A stretch of 39,921 nt of DNA, from assembly GCA_945870105.1 (NCBI GenBank), contig CAMBRL010000016.1, positions 1 to 39,921 of the forward strand, given 5' to 3'. Of this stretch, positions 19,001 through 25,299 are shown piece after piece. Position numbers and translations under genes: made by a program. Each line of letters starts with the position of its first letter. Positions within the stretch are counted from its first letter, which is position 1. Source of the DNA: Chitinophaga pinensis. GTDB taxonomy: Bacteria; Bacteroidota; Bacteroidia; SXHM01. Under the pieces are notes generated by a model, which saw nothing but the letters and a program-made list of their open reading frames with translations, was not told the origin of the DNA and ran no database searches.

Positions 19001-19314
19001 TCGGATTCAAATATCAAAATGTAATTTCCGGCAGGTAAACCTGTAAAGGTGTGTACCAATGAATTTCCGGTAAATGAATTTACTACAAGTGGAAAATTCA
19101 CGGCTCCAAAGTCATAAGGCGCTACTCCTCCGGTTCCGGTTATGGTTATGGTTCCGTCACTACCGCCAAAGCAGGTTACCGGAGTCATAGTGGCCGAAAC
19201 GGTCAACGGACATTGGGCTTGTGCTGTGTTAGTTGTGAAGGTGGTGAGGAATACCGCAAGCAGCAGGGCTGCACTTTTCAAAATAGTATTCATAGGGCGT
19301 ATAAGTTTTTCCAT
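10006..19314 (-). CDS. Giant SprB-repeat surface adhesin with T9SS gliding-associated C-terminal domain
   Basis: This is a 3,102-residue secreted protein. After a signal peptide (a second in-frame ATG at 19293 gives the neater start MNTILKSAALLLAVF, cleaved near AQAQ) come 37 SprB-type repeats of 74-79 residues, each of the form C-x-G...GS/T-I-D-L-T-V-S-G-G-T-x-P-Y-T-Y-L-W...TT-Q-D...G-x-Y-x-V-T-V-T-D-A-N-G-C. Then follow two PKD/Ig-like domains (about 10265-10710) and a gliding motility-associated C-terminal domain (FPDGITPNDDGINDTW, YNRWGQELFYSEGYGTAWDG, GTYYYVIDL) of the CHU_C/type B T9SS class. Known relatives are mobile or displayed adhesins such as SprB. The downstream porP/sprF-like gene fits that role. 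The repeats fall into two cysteine classes and contain a six-unit super-repeat, listed separately. It could be a gliding adhesin, an attachment filament or a matrix protein, and sequence alone does not decide. Confidence 0.93.
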   Translation of the reverse strand: MEKLIRPMNTILKSAALLLAVFLTTFTTNTAQAQCPLTVSATMTPVTCFGGSDGTITITGTGGVAPYDFGAVNFPLVVNSFTGNSLVHTFTGLPAGNYILIFESDNSGCSPTQISTTIIITEPAAGVSLVMSSTPVSCNGGANGTATGTPSGGTGPYTYLWAPGGQTTQTATGLSAGNYCVTITDANGCSNNGCVDVTEPAGMSQSSVVTNVLCFGQLNGSIDLTVSGGTAPYTYLWSNGATTQDISGLAAGSYSVVITDANTCTLNSGTITVSQPTILISSETHVNVNCSGSNTGSIDITVSGGTSPYTYLWNTAQTTQDLSGLAPGFYSVNITDANGCTSTRSATITQLSNLSVSSLITDATCGASDGAVNLTVAGGSGNYTYLWSPGGATTEDISGLNAAVYTVTVTDVTLGCTQTLANNVQNSGNPNITGTVTDASNCNATNGAIDVTVTGGSGSYSYLWAPSGQITQDRINLAVGSYTVTVTDNTTGCIAIATFAVSYNNAMTLSGAVTNSNCSSNSGAVDLTVTGGTGPLTYLWSNGLTTQDISSIGAGIYSVTVTDANGCTANSVFPVSGSNGITVTSVETDITCAGAGNGSVNLTVSGGSGSYTYSWSNGATTQDISSLSPGTYTVSVTDAVSLCSSFLSFTITQPSGYSGFVDIIHVTCNGGSNGSIDLTIGGATPPYTYLWLPGGQTTQDLTGLGIGTYSLTITDANGCTAGAGFTITQPAAIALTETHVNVSCASGANGSVNLSVSGGTAPYTYGWSNGATTQDISGLSAGFYNVTVTDANGCTSSLNVTITEVSNLTINIVSVVNSQCNANTGSIDITITGGSGNYTYSWTPGSLTTQDLTGLAPGIYTVTVTDITLGCVQSTAINVSETGAPNVSGVVTPATDCAATNGAIDVTVSGGSGNYSYLWSPSGQTTQDRTALAPGSYTVTVTDVTTGCSGITSFTVTAGSGISLTASIANSSCSTSTGAVDLSVSGGTAPYTYLWTNGATTQDISGLPGAIYGVTVTDANGCTSSSFFSVSETSAFTLSFAITNINCAGGINGAINLTVSGGSGNYTYIWSNGATTQDLSAIPAGSYSVSVTDVTTGCTSFAIYTVTEPTTITLSANVTNIPCNGSGTGSIDLTVSGGTPIYTYSWSNGATTQDLSGLAIGTYILTFSDANGCGGVYSYTVSQPTSITITETHANVSCNGLNDGSIDITVSGGTAPYAYLWAPSGQTTEDRTSLAPNTYTVTVTDINGCNSNLSVTITQPAVLSASETHTNINCFGANNGAIDVTVSGGTGPFTYLWTPSGQTTQDRTGLAPGTYSVAIIDANGCTTAVNNVVITQPLSALSVNISSSSNVSCFGLCNGSATVSASGGSGGYTYLWTPGGQTTQTATGLCPNIYNVAVTDASGCTASATVTIIEPGDLVASATGTDASCNGVCDGTAIATQVGGTSPFTYFWLPSGPATNTINNLCAGTFQIVVTDFNGCDDTASVTINEPAPITYTSSATPVLCNGQCNGTATVTPSGGFVPYTYLWSDGQTTQTAINLCLGIMTCTITDANGCETIAAVAVPSNSAIVIDVTSSEPTCNGSCDGFINTSISGGSAPYIYLWTPGGETTNSINNLCAGTYTITVTDANGCQQVAVIILAEPTPIVITPTTTPASCNGVCDASASISVSGGTPGYTYLWSPGGETTTSLSNICAGFYTVTVTDGNGCTQTANVNVSEPTAISLTTNVTDISCNGNTDGSVDLTVSGGTPGYTYLWDNGQTTQDLSNLIPGTYSVTVTDANGCTATTSVTIVEPGIVDMTYTSTPATCGQCDGTATLSVIGGTAPYTYLWGTGATTATATNLCAGVYPVFVTDANGCTGSFAVAISNTGGPTSVTVTTTDASCFGSCDGSATVTGVTGGIAPYDYLWVPGGATTTSVSGLCAGTYFVQVSDTNNCTLTETVTIAEPLQIQANEVVVTADCGVCNGSITLAPSSGQAPYTFLWGGGETTNSITGLCAGVYTVDITDANGCVESLAFPVNNVPNSSISVSSTPATCSGSCDGTATVTVTLGTAPFTYLWSDGQTTDTATNLCAGVYTVQVTDASSCIATDIVIVNEPSLLALSLPVVSNITCNGACDGTTTIIPSGGVLPYSYLWNDGQTTATAVTLCPGTYSVVVTDANGCTSTWTDIPVTEPTPIVLSTSWTDALCFSVCDGTATVTATGGTGAYTYLWTPGNQTDATADSLCAGTYIVQVTDANGCVQGTSVLIGEPTEITLTTDMLPASCNGVCDASAWVVATGGTPSLVTGYTYSWNPTSQIGDTATALCAGIYTVTVTDSLGCVQTATINVAEPAPVTMTFAVNNVTCFGFCNADVTATPSGGTAPYTYQWLNTTGLETIDFVDSLCPGEYYLLVTDANGCTGQDTVIVTEPTLLVFDATVINNVSCGGLCDGSATATANGGTPAYSYLWSPSGQTTETAINLCAGTYTVTVTDANGCDTTQTIVITEPPILTLYPTTTNASCGGVCDGTATAHVGGGTLPYQYAWSDGQTDSTAVALCAGNYSVLVTDGNGCTISVNVIILEPPILTSSITDFSEILCAGNCDAYATVSVLGGVPPYSYLWNNGQTDSTAINLCIGTYSVVITDAIGCNTTATVIISDQNALATAIPLFNNVSCFGQCDGTATAIATGGVEPYSFVWSDGQTSAMATNLCPGTYTVTVTDAANCVSISTITITEPTLLTAAATGVDASCGGNCDGTATVTPAGGTPVYSYLWVPGGQTTAIATGLCAGTYTVTVTDANGCDTTATVTISEPPIIVVSASVTAPTCTNTDNGAIDLSVSGGVPGYTYDWDNGATTEDLTNLLPGVYTVTVTDNTGCSKTLIVTVVEQIVIDANAGPDITICIGDQVQLQATGGSGYLWPPASGLNYNNIDNPVATITTTTTYIVQVTNFSCMDYDTVTVTVNPLPVIDAGAGAEILSGTTVQLEAAGAGTNGTYSWSPSDGLDNANIYNPIASPTITTIYFVTGTDENGCSATDSLTIEVSPGIVFPDGITPNDDGINDTWIIDFINNFPEAVVMVYNRWGQELFYSEGYGTAWDGRYNGKDLPVGTYYYVIDLHNGKEPYTGPITIAR
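10265..10710 (-). other. Two PKD/Ig-like domains between the repeats and the sorting domain of the giant adhesin
   Basis: The first domain begins after PDITICIGDQVQLQATGG and contains SGYLWPPASGLNYNNI. The second has SGTTVQLEAAGAG and YSWSPSDGLDNANI. Both share the pattern of a Trp-rich strand, then N-P-x-A-x-P/T, then TTT-Y-x-V-x-x-T found in T9SS cargo proteins next to the C-terminal signal. They probably form a stalk near the cell surface. Confidence 0.75.
10711..15270 (-). repeat. Second half of the SprB array (units 18-37), mostly four-cysteine class
   Basis: Units 18-22 and 24-36 carry the form C-N-G-x-C-D-G-T-A...N-L-C-A-G-x-Y...A-N-G-C, with four core cysteines. Units 23 (13909-14133) and 37 (starting 10932) are of the two-cysteine class. 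The added pair appears and disappears together in every unit, suggesting a second disulfide per domain. Confidence 0.85.
15736..17097 (-). repeat. Second copy of a six-unit SprB super-repeat (units 10-15)
   Basis: This block of 454 residues matches units 4-9 position by position. Shared landmarks are SNL near the end of the first unit, TD-x-T-L-G-C and G-x-P-N-[IV]-x-G-x-V in the second, N-C/D-C-x-A-T-N-G-A-I-D-V in the third, S-x-C-S-x-x-[ST]-G-A-V-D-L in the fourth, and TETH at the end of the sixth. Unit lengths are 76, 76, 77, 74, 76 and 75 residues. Confidence 0.8.
17098..18459 (-). repeat. First copy of a six-unit SprB super-repeat (units 4-9)
   Basis: The block is 454 residues, with unit lengths 75, 76, 77, 74, 76 and 76. 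It precedes its homologous block directly, and unit 16 (starting at 15735, ANVSCNG) again looks like the first unit of the pattern, so a third block may have begun and then been lost or replaced. The DNA has diverged, so the duplication is old. Confidence 0.8.
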
Positions 19315-19418
19315 TGGTTTCGGGTTGGAACTATTGTAAAATCAGGATAAAAATACATCTTTCCTGATAGAATGAAAATTATAGGTTGTATTTATTTTTG
19401 AACGAACGTTTAACGCCA

Positions 19419-19449
19419 CAAATATAAAATAGTTGTCGTTTGTCGAAAA
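19419..19449 (-). promoter_or_regulatory. Candidate promoter of the giant adhesin gene
   Basis: On the minus strand TTTT (19446-19449), a 19-base spacer and TATATTTG (19419-19426) fit the Bacteroidota promoter, with a perfect -7 box and three of four bases at -33. The implied leader is about 100 bases, long for this genome, and could hold post-transcriptional control. It lies in the 253-base gap after the TPR gene, which otherwise shows only one inverted repeat. Confidence 0.5.
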
Positions 19450-19456
19450 TCTTCTT

Positions 19457-19474
19457 TCCCTTGCAGGCAAGGGA
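19457..19474. repeat. Short inverted repeat upstream of the giant adhesin promoter
   Basis: TCCCTTGCAGGCAAGGGA has 8-base complementary arms around a central AG. It lies just upstream of the -33 region of the giant gene. It has no T-run after it on the minus strand, so it is a weak terminator candidate for the TPR gene. It could be an operator or a dispersed palindrome. Confidence 0.6.
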
Positions 19475-19567
19475 TTTTAGAAATAATTCAGATAAAAAGG
19501 GTGATAATTGATAGTGTAGGTTACTAACAATTTCAAAAGTTAAAATATAATGAAGCTACTAATAGGA

Positions 19568-21289
19568 CTACTCCACTAACTTGCCTTCAGCAAGCTTTCG
19601 TTCCAACAAATCAGAGCCACCACCTGCAACTTTAGCCTTGTTCCAGTATTCTTTGGCGACATCTTTTTCGCCCAATTGCCACAGGGCATCACCATAGTGC
19701 TCGTATTCTACACCGCTTGGTTTTGCAGATGATTTAAGTGCTTTTCCAATCCACTCTTTGGCTTCTGTAAATTTACCTTGCTGATACATTATCCAGCCAT
19801 AAGTATCTTCAAACGATGCGTTGTTGGGTTCCAGTTCATTTGATTTTTTTGACATTTCTTCGGCCCGCTCCATATTCTCTTTGCGCAGCGAAAGGTAATA
19901 GGCGTAATTATTCAGAACGGTTGAATTATTAGGGTCAATTTCCAGTGCTTTTTCATAAGCGGCATCACTTTCTTTATACTTTTTCTGAAAGTTGTAGGCA
20001 TCGCCCAACGATGAATAAAATTGTGACGAAAGTTCTTTGTCTTTTTTTGCATATACAACTCCCGAATTTAAAATGGAGATAGCATCATCGTACTTTTTAA
20101 GTTGCATATTGGCAATGCCGTTGAAAAGATAAACCATTGCCTGCGTTGGAAAAAGCTCCAGCGCCTCGTTGCTCTCTTTCAGCAGTCCATCAAAGTCACC
20201 TAAATTATAATCAACCTGCAGAAGCGAACTCCACACTAAAAATTTACTGTTGTCTAATTGTATGGTTTTACGAAAAGCCTCTTGTGCCTCTTTCATCTTG
20301 CCTTCGCGGAATAAAAAATCAGCATGCATGGCATGTGCTTTTCCTTCTTTGGGATGCACAGCCACTAAAATTTCTGTCAGCTCCAGTGCCTGCGAAGTAA
20401 GTGTCTTGTCCACCTCGGTAAGCACATAATAACTGAGAAGAATATTTATTTTAGTGTCAATATCAAGGTCAGGATTTTCAAATGCTTTTTTCAACTCCTG
20501 ATATGATTTCTCTTTATCACCTTTTTCGCGGTAATAGTTTGCCAACGAAAGATGAAGTAATGGGTCAGAAGGATTTAGTTTCTCCATTTTTTCATAGAGG
20601 GCAAAGGCTTCGTCTTTTTTGTTCAGCGAAAGATAGAGGTCGGCTAGAATGCCCAGGTAGCGGGAGTTATCAGGAAAATAGGCAATCAATTTTTTTATTT
20701 CCTCGGCAGCTTTTTCACCCTGTTTCATGTTCAGGTAAATGCTGTGTTTTTGAATGGAAATCTCTTCGGTAATGCCTAAATTTTCTTCAATGCGGTTGTA
20801 AACTTTTATGCCATCTTCATACTTGCCGGCTTTCAGTAATTCAGTTGCCCACTCATACAAAAACTCAGGTTTTTTAGGGTAATCATTCACCAACGTTTCC
20901 AACACATTTGCGGCATCTTCATTTTTGCCTAATTGAGAATAAATATCGGATAACAACATTCGATACCACTCATTTTTAGGATCAATTTTTATGGCCTCAG
21001 TGATGAGCGCAATTGCCTCATCATCTTTGCGGGCGTTGAAATAAATTGTACCCAACTCATACATTGCAGCTGCATTCTTGGCATCAATTTTTAAGCATTC
21101 TTTGAATAATTCAGCAGCGTTGGCAGGGTTGCCCAGCAAGCGTTCTTTGGTGGCATCAATAAAAATACTTTCAGCTTTTGCTTTGTCCTGTTCCGAAAGT
21201 CCTTTCTTATTTTTCTTTTGTGCAAAAGCAGAAACGCTTACTAAAAGAAAGATAAATGCAAGCGCTGATATTTTAGTTCGCAAATTCAA
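19568..21289 (-). CDS. Secreted tetratricopeptide repeat protein
   Basis: This 573-residue protein has a signal peptide (MNLRTKISALAFIFLLVSVSAFAQ), then a basic and charged segment, then about twelve TPR units across the rest (for example AAAMYELGTIYFNARKDDEA, LGDAYNFQKKYKESDAAYEK, NNYAYYLSLRKENMERAEEM). TPRs form a helical scaffold for protein contacts, here in the periplasm. A gene of this type follows the sugar nucleotidyltransferase and dut in many Bacteroidota. The start lies 6 bases after the nucleotidyltransferase stop, so it is co-transcribed. No partner can be named from sequence. Confidence 0.88.
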   Translation of the reverse strand: MNLRTKISALAFIFLLVSVSAFAQKKNKKGLSEQDKAKAESIFIDATKERLLGNPANAAELFKECLKIDAKNAAAMYELGTIYFNARKDDEAIALITEAIKIDPKNEWYRMLLSDIYSQLGKNEDAANVLETLVNDYPKKPEFLYEWATELLKAGKYEDGIKVYNRIEENLGITEEISIQKHSIYLNMKQGEKAAEEIKKLIAYFPDNSRYLGILADLYLSLNKKDEAFALYEKMEKLNPSDPLLHLSLANYYREKGDKEKSYQELKKAFENPDLDIDTKINILLSYYVLTEVDKTLTSQALELTEILVAVHPKEGKAHAMHADFLFREGKMKEAQEAFRKTIQLDNSKFLVWSSLLQVDYNLGDFDGLLKESNEALELFPTQAMVYLFNGIANMQLKKYDDAISILNSGVVYAKKDKELSSQFYSSLGDAYNFQKKYKESDAAYEKALEIDPNNSTVLNNYAYYLSLRKENMERAEEMSKKSNELEPNNASFEDTYGWIMYQQGKFTEAKEWIGKALKSSAKPSGVEYEHYGDALWQLGEKDVAKEYWNKAKVAGGGSDLLERKLAEGKLVE

Positions 21290-21295
21290 ATTAGT

Positions 21296-22303
21296 TCAAT
21301 TATTCACAGTGGTGAAATCGCCAATACTTACCTGATGTGCCGTTCCGTTTAACTCAACGTTATTACCCACCATTGAATTATCTAAATGCGAATTTTTAAT
21401 TTTTGCAGATGCCTGTATAATGCTGTTTTTAATAATGCTGTCTTTAATTACACTTCCCTTGCTGATAGAGGCATAAGGACCAACTACCGAACCCGAAATT
21501 TGCACGTTCTCACCTATGTAACAAGGTTGCAGAATAACCGAGTCTGTAATTACTGCTTTATCTGAAACCAGGTTTTCATTCTTGTTAAATTCAAGTATGC
21601 GTTTGTTGGTGTAAACGGTAGCATCTTTGTTTCCGCAATCCAGCCATTCGGTAACTGCACCGGGAGAAAATTTGGTGCCTTTTTTCTTCATGTTCTCCAA
21701 TGCGTTGGTCAACTGATATTCGCCTTTATCTTTGATGTCATTATCAATCAGGTACTGCAGTTCACTGCGCAGGTAAGCACCGTCTTTAAAATAATAAATA
21801 CCGATGATTGCTAAATCAGAAACAAAAACTTCCGGCTTTTCAATAAAGTCGGTAATTACATTATTTGAATCCACTTTTACTACACCAAAAGCGCGTGGGT
21901 CTTCAATTTTTTGCACCCAAATAATTCCGTCTTTTTCTGATTCTAAAACAAAGTCTGCTTTGAATAAAGTATCGGCAAAAGCTACAATCACTTTTCCGTT
22001 AAGTGAAGGAGCAGCGCAAAGAATAGCATGGGCAGTTCCCAAGGCTTCATCCTGATAATATATTGTTCCTTTTGCGCCAAGACTTGCGGCAATATCTTTC
22101 AGATTTTTTTCAGTCTCTGCACCAAAGTTTTCACCAATGATATAAGCAATTTCATCTACTTTTTCGTTGGCAATTTTGGTAATATCTTCCACCAAACGCT
22201 GAACAATTGGTTTGCCGGCAATAGGCAGCAAAGGCTTAGGAATTGTTAATGTATGCGGGCGCATCCGTTTCCCCATCCCCGCCATCGGTACTATTATTTT
22301 CAT
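21296..22303 (-). CDS. NDP-sugar pyrophosphorylase (nucleotidyltransferase with left-handed beta-helix tail)
   Basis: This 335-residue enzyme has an N-terminal Rossmann-like nucleotidyltransferase domain with the signature PMAGMGKRMRP (residues 6-16) and PKPLLPIAGKP. A metal-site Asp lies in VAFADTLF (about 107-114), and IEKPE and EWLDCGNKD close the active site. From about residue 245 a hexapeptide-repeat beta-helix follows (ISGSVVGPYASISKGSVIKDSIIKN). It resembles RmlA/GlmU-type enzymes that make NDP-glucose or a related donor from a sugar 1-phosphate, but the sugar cannot be set. Gaps to dut (15 bases) and to the TPR gene (6 bases) indicate one operon. Confidence 0.9.
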   Translation of the reverse strand: MKIIVPMAGMGKRMRPHTLTIPKPLLPIAGKPIVQRLVEDITKIANEKVDEIAYIIGENFGAETEKNLKDIAASLGAKGTIYYQDEALGTAHAILCAAPSLNGKVIVAFADTLFKADFVLESEKDGIIWVQKIEDPRAFGVVKVDSNNVITDFIEKPEVFVSDLAIIGIYYFKDGAYLRSELQYLIDNDIKDKGEYQLTNALENMKKKGTKFSPGAVTEWLDCGNKDATVYTNKRILEFNKNENLVSDKAVITDSVILQPCYIGENVQISGSVVGPYASISKGSVIKDSIIKNSIIQASAKIKNSHLDNSMVGNNVELNGTAHQVSIGDFTTVNN

Positions 22304-22318
22304 ATTCTCTGCTTAAAT

Positions 22319-22753
22319 TTATTTTACTCCTGTGTGCCCGAAACCACCTGCACCTCTTACGGTTTCTTCAAGCGTTTCCACTTGTTCCCACTCCACTTTT
22401 TCGTGTGCGGCTATTATCATTTGTGCTATGCGCTCACCGTTTTCAACGGTAAAAATTTCGTTGGAAAGATTAACCAAAAGCACTTTCACTTCGCCTCTGT
22501 AATCTGCATCAATTGTGCCCGGTGAATTTAATACGGTTACTCCTTTTTTGAAAGCCAGTCCGCTACGCGGGCGAATTTGTGCTTCGTATCCAACGGGCAA
22601 TTCAATAAATAAACCGGTTGGAATTAATGCTCTTTCCAATGATTTTAAAACAACAGGCTCGCTGAGATTTGCTCTCAGATCCATGCCTGCAGAAGCCACC
22701 GTTGCATAAGCAGGAACTTCGTGTTGTGAGGTGTTTACTATTCTTACTTTCAT
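22319..22753 (-). CDS. dut: dUTP diphosphatase
   Basis: This 144-residue trimeric dUTPase hydrolyses dUTP to dUMP and PPi, keeping uracil out of DNA and feeding dTMP synthesis. All five family motifs are present: AGMDLRA (22-28), RPRSGLA (61-67), [10 protein letters not shown] (79-88, catalytic Asp), GERIAQM (106-112) and [10 protein letters not shown] (133-142). In motif 5 His replaces the usual Ser. I chose the ATG at 22753 (MKVRIVN). A TTG 12 bases upstream would add four residues not typical of the family. It is flanked by the flippase (14-base gap) and the nucleotidyltransferase. Confidence 0.96.
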   Translation of the reverse strand: MKVRIVNTSQHEVPAYATVASAGMDLRANLSEPVVLKSLERALIPTGLFIELPVGYEAQIRPRSGLAFKKGVTVLNSPGTIDADYRGEVKVLLVNLSNEIFTVENGERIAQMIIAAHEKVEWEQVETLEETVRGAGGFGHTGVK

Positions 22754-22767
22754 AATTGCCCGCAAAA

Positions 22768-24243
22768 TTATACTTTTTTCGGTCGTTCTACTATGTAAAT
22801 TCCTGCAAGGAAAAGCAGCATCAACAGGCTGTTCACCGAGTAATGAACCAGCTCACCATAATCCGGAATTTTTGTGCTGATAAAATAAAGCGAAACAGCA
22901 GCTACTATGTAGCCAAAGATTTTACCCAGATTATAAGGCACAGGATAAAAATGCTGTCCCAGAAAATAGGAGGCAACCATCATGCTTCCGTAACAAGCGA
23001 GGGTTGCCCAGGCAGATGCTATGTAATTATATTCAGGAATAAAAAGATAATTAACTGTAACCGTTATTGCCGCTCCGAAAATAGCAAGCAACGCACCATA
23101 ACGGGTTTTGTCGGTAAGTTTATACCACACACTTTGGTTGTAATAAATACCGAGAAAAACATTGGCAAGGAGTAAAATGGGAATAACATTCAGTCCAACC
23201 CAGTAGGCTTTGTTCGGAATAAAATATTTCAGGATATCAATGTACAGCATCACCCCTAAAAAGATGGTGGCGCACACAATCACAAAATAGTTCATTATGC
23301 GGGCATACAGTATGTGCGGGTCTTTTTCCTTTGCCTGTGCAAAAAAGAATGGCTCAGCCGCATAACGAAACGCCTGAATGAAAAGTGTGATGATGATGGA
23401 AACCTTATAATTCGCGCCATAAATACCGATAATGCTCATCGTATCTTTTTCGCCCAGCGAATCAAACAACATGCGTTTGAGCATAATACGGTCAAGCGTT
23501 TCATTGATAATTCCTGCCAAGCCAGCAATCAGCAAGGGCATGGAATAAATCAGTATTTCCTTCAGTATTGCTTTGTCAAAACCATAACGGGCTTTCAGCA
23601 TTTCGGGAACCAGCAACAGAAATTTGAAAACGCTTGCCACCAGATTTGCAATAAAAACATAACCAACTCCAATCTCAGGATTGTAAAATGTTTCAATAAG
23701 AAAATTGCTGTGCCCTGCCTGATGCATGGGCAAACAGTAACCGATAAAAAACAAGTTGAGTGCAATGTTTACAAACACATTGCTCAGGTTCACAAATGCG
23801 AAACGAAAGGCTTTGTTTTCCTGTCGCAGTCGCGCAAGCGGAATGGAAGAGAGTGCATCTAACCCAACTATAATGGCAAACCAAACAACGTATTCACTGT
23901 TGTTGGGGTAGCGCAGCCAGTCGGCAACCGAATGTTGGAAAACAACAGACAATGCAATGAACAAAAACGTGCTGGAAACAAGCGAAGAAATTATGGTTGA
24001 GTAAACTTTTTCCTTATTATCATTTTCCTTGGTTGAGAAACGGAAAAAAGCCGTTTCCATTCCATACGTAAGCAGTATCACCAGAAAGGCAACATAGGCA
24101 TACATCTCCGTAATAATTCCAAACTGGTCAGTACTGAAAACTCCTGTGTGCAGCGGAACAAGGAGGTAATTCAGAAACCTGCCGACTATGCTGCTAAGCC
24201 CGTAGATGGCGGTTTGCCCCGCAAGTTTTTTCAGTGATGACAA
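22768..24243 (-). CDS. Polysaccharide (O-antigen/Wzx-type) flippase
   Basis: This 491-residue integral membrane protein of the MOP superfamily has about 12-14 hydrophobic helices starting with [31 protein letters not shown], a segment typical of Wzx-like flippases, and [15 protein letters not shown] and [11 protein letters not shown] loops. Such proteins move undecaprenyl-linked oligosaccharides across the inner membrane. The start is a TTG: an in-frame stop lies four codons upstream with no ATG between, and the next Met is deep inside the first helices. It heads the operon flippase-dut-nucleotidyltransferase-TPR. Confidence 0.9.
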   Translation of the reverse strand: MSSLKKLAGQTAIYGLSSIVGRFLNYLLVPLHTGVFSTDQFGIITEMYAYVAFLVILLTYGMETAFFRFSTKENDNKEKVYSTIISSLVSSTFLFIALSVVFQHSVADWLRYPNNSEYVVWFAIIVGLDALSSIPLARLRQENKAFRFAFVNLSNVFVNIALNLFFIGYCLPMHQAGHSNFLIETFYNPEIGVGYVFIANLVASVFKFLLLVPEMLKARYGFDKAILKEILIYSMPLLIAGLAGIINETLDRIMLKRMLFDSLGEKDTMSIIGIYGANYKVSIIITLFIQAFRYAAEPFFFAQAKEKDPHILYARIMNYFVIVCATIFLGVMLYIDILKYFIPNKAYWVGLNVIPILLLANVFLGIYYNQSVWYKLTDKTRYGALLAIFGAAITVTVNYLFIPEYNYIASAWATLACYGSMMVASYFLGQHFYPVPYNLGKIFGYIVAAVSLYFISTKIPDYGELVHYSVNSLLMLLFLAGIYIVERPKKV

Positions 24244-24268
24244 AGGATTGTCTGTTTAATTTAAAAGA

Positions 24269-24276
24269 TAAAGGTA
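24269..24276 (-). promoter_or_regulatory. Candidate -7 box for the flippase operon
   Basis: On the minus strand TACCTTTA resembles TAnnTTTG, with the last base different, 26 bases before the TTG start. A TTTC lies 17 bases further upstream as a possible -33 box. Both boxes deviate from consensus. Confidence 0.3.
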
Positions 24277-24309
24277 GGCTTGAAAAAAATACGGAAACAG
24301 AACTTTAGA

Positions 24310-25272
24310 TTAAGTTATAAACGCTGTTTCGTCAATTTCAATCATGCACTTAAAATGTCCTTTCGGACATTTTTCAAAACCAATTTTTGAGCAAGGACGA
24401 CAAGAAAGATTTTTGACTTCCACAATTTTGGAGTTTATTTCATTCCCCGGCATGTAAGGATACATTCCAAATTCAGGAACTGTATTTCCCCATACAGAAA
24501 TAATATTTTTCTGGAATGCAGCTGCAATGTGCATCATGCCTGTATCGTGTGTAATTATTTTTTCTGCTTGTTTAATCAACGAAGCAGATTGTTGAAGATT
24601 ATATTTTCCGCAAGCATTAAAAGTAGTTGAGATTTGTGAAGTAATTTTTTCTCCGGTTTCCAAATCTTCTTTTCCGCCAATCAAAACTATCGGGCGATTT
24701 AGGTTTTTGCAAATGAAAATTATTTTCTCAGTTGGCAGTTTTTTGGTGTTGTGTTTTGCTCCAATTACCAAAGCAATATAACCAGTAGAAAATTCTTTTG
24801 GCAAAGAAAAAATGTCAACTTCATCTTTTGCATCAATAAAAAAATCCAAACCTTTTAAATCGTTCTTAATGCCAAGGTGTGCAACGGTTTCAAAGTAACG
24901 CTCAACAATGTGCTTATCAGGCAGACGATTGATTTTCAAATTCACTAACAACCATTTTTCAATGTTCAGTTTGTTGAATGATTTGGATGGTTTATCTAAT
25001 GCGCGTTTCACCCGCATGGAACGCAGATTATGATGCAAATCAATTACCCAATCATAGTTTTCTTTTTTCAGTTTGGGAAGAATTTCTGTTACATCCTTTT
25101 CAAAACTGAAAACCTTGTCAATGTTTGAATTATTCTGTACTACAGAAACGAAAGATTTCTTGGTGAGAAAATGAATTTCTGAATTCTTTAATTGTTGTTT
25201 GAGGCAACGCACAACAGGCGATGTAAGAACAATATCACCAATTGAACTGAAACGAAGAATGAGAATTTTCAC
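24310..25272 (-). CDS. Glycosyltransferase family 9 (heptosyltransferase-like)
   Basis: This 320-residue GT-B fold enzyme begins KILILRFSSIGDIVLTSPVVRCLK, the classic start of ADP-heptose:LPS heptosyltransferases. It also has the C-terminal donor-site motifs IALVIGA, VLIGGKED and HDTGMMHIAAAF followed by WGNTVPEFGMYPY. It probably adds a sugar to LPS core or another surface glycan on the cytoplasmic face. The start is GTG, with no in-frame ATG just upstream. A Cys-rich tail (CRPCSKIGFEKCPKGHFKCM) is common in Bacteroidota members. It lies 27 bases after the LytTR regulator gene and may be co-transcribed with it. Confidence 0.9.
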   Translation of the reverse strand: MKILILRFSSIGDIVLTSPVVRCLKQQLKNSEIHFLTKKSFVSVVQNNSNIDKVFSFEKDVTEILPKLKKENYDWVIDLHHNLRSMRVKRALDKPSKSFNKLNIEKWLLVNLKINRLPDKHIVERYFETVAHLGIKNDLKGLDFFIDAKDEVDIFSLPKEFSTGYIALVIGAKHNTKKLPTEKIIFICKNLNRPIVLIGGKEDLETGEKITSQISTTFNACGKYNLQQSASLIKQAEKIITHDTGMMHIAAAFQKNIISVWGNTVPEFGMYPYMPGNEINSKIVEVKNLSCRPCSKIGFEKCPKGHFKCMIEIDETAFIT

Positions 25273-25299
25273 AGGATAAATGTAAGCGGCCTTTCAGCG

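Noticed and set aside
10933-19200. Possible CRISPR-like or satellite DNA because of the strong periodicity
   Set aside because: The period (about 228 bases) is an uninterrupted reading frame of SprB domains, and the DNA units are diverged rather than identical.
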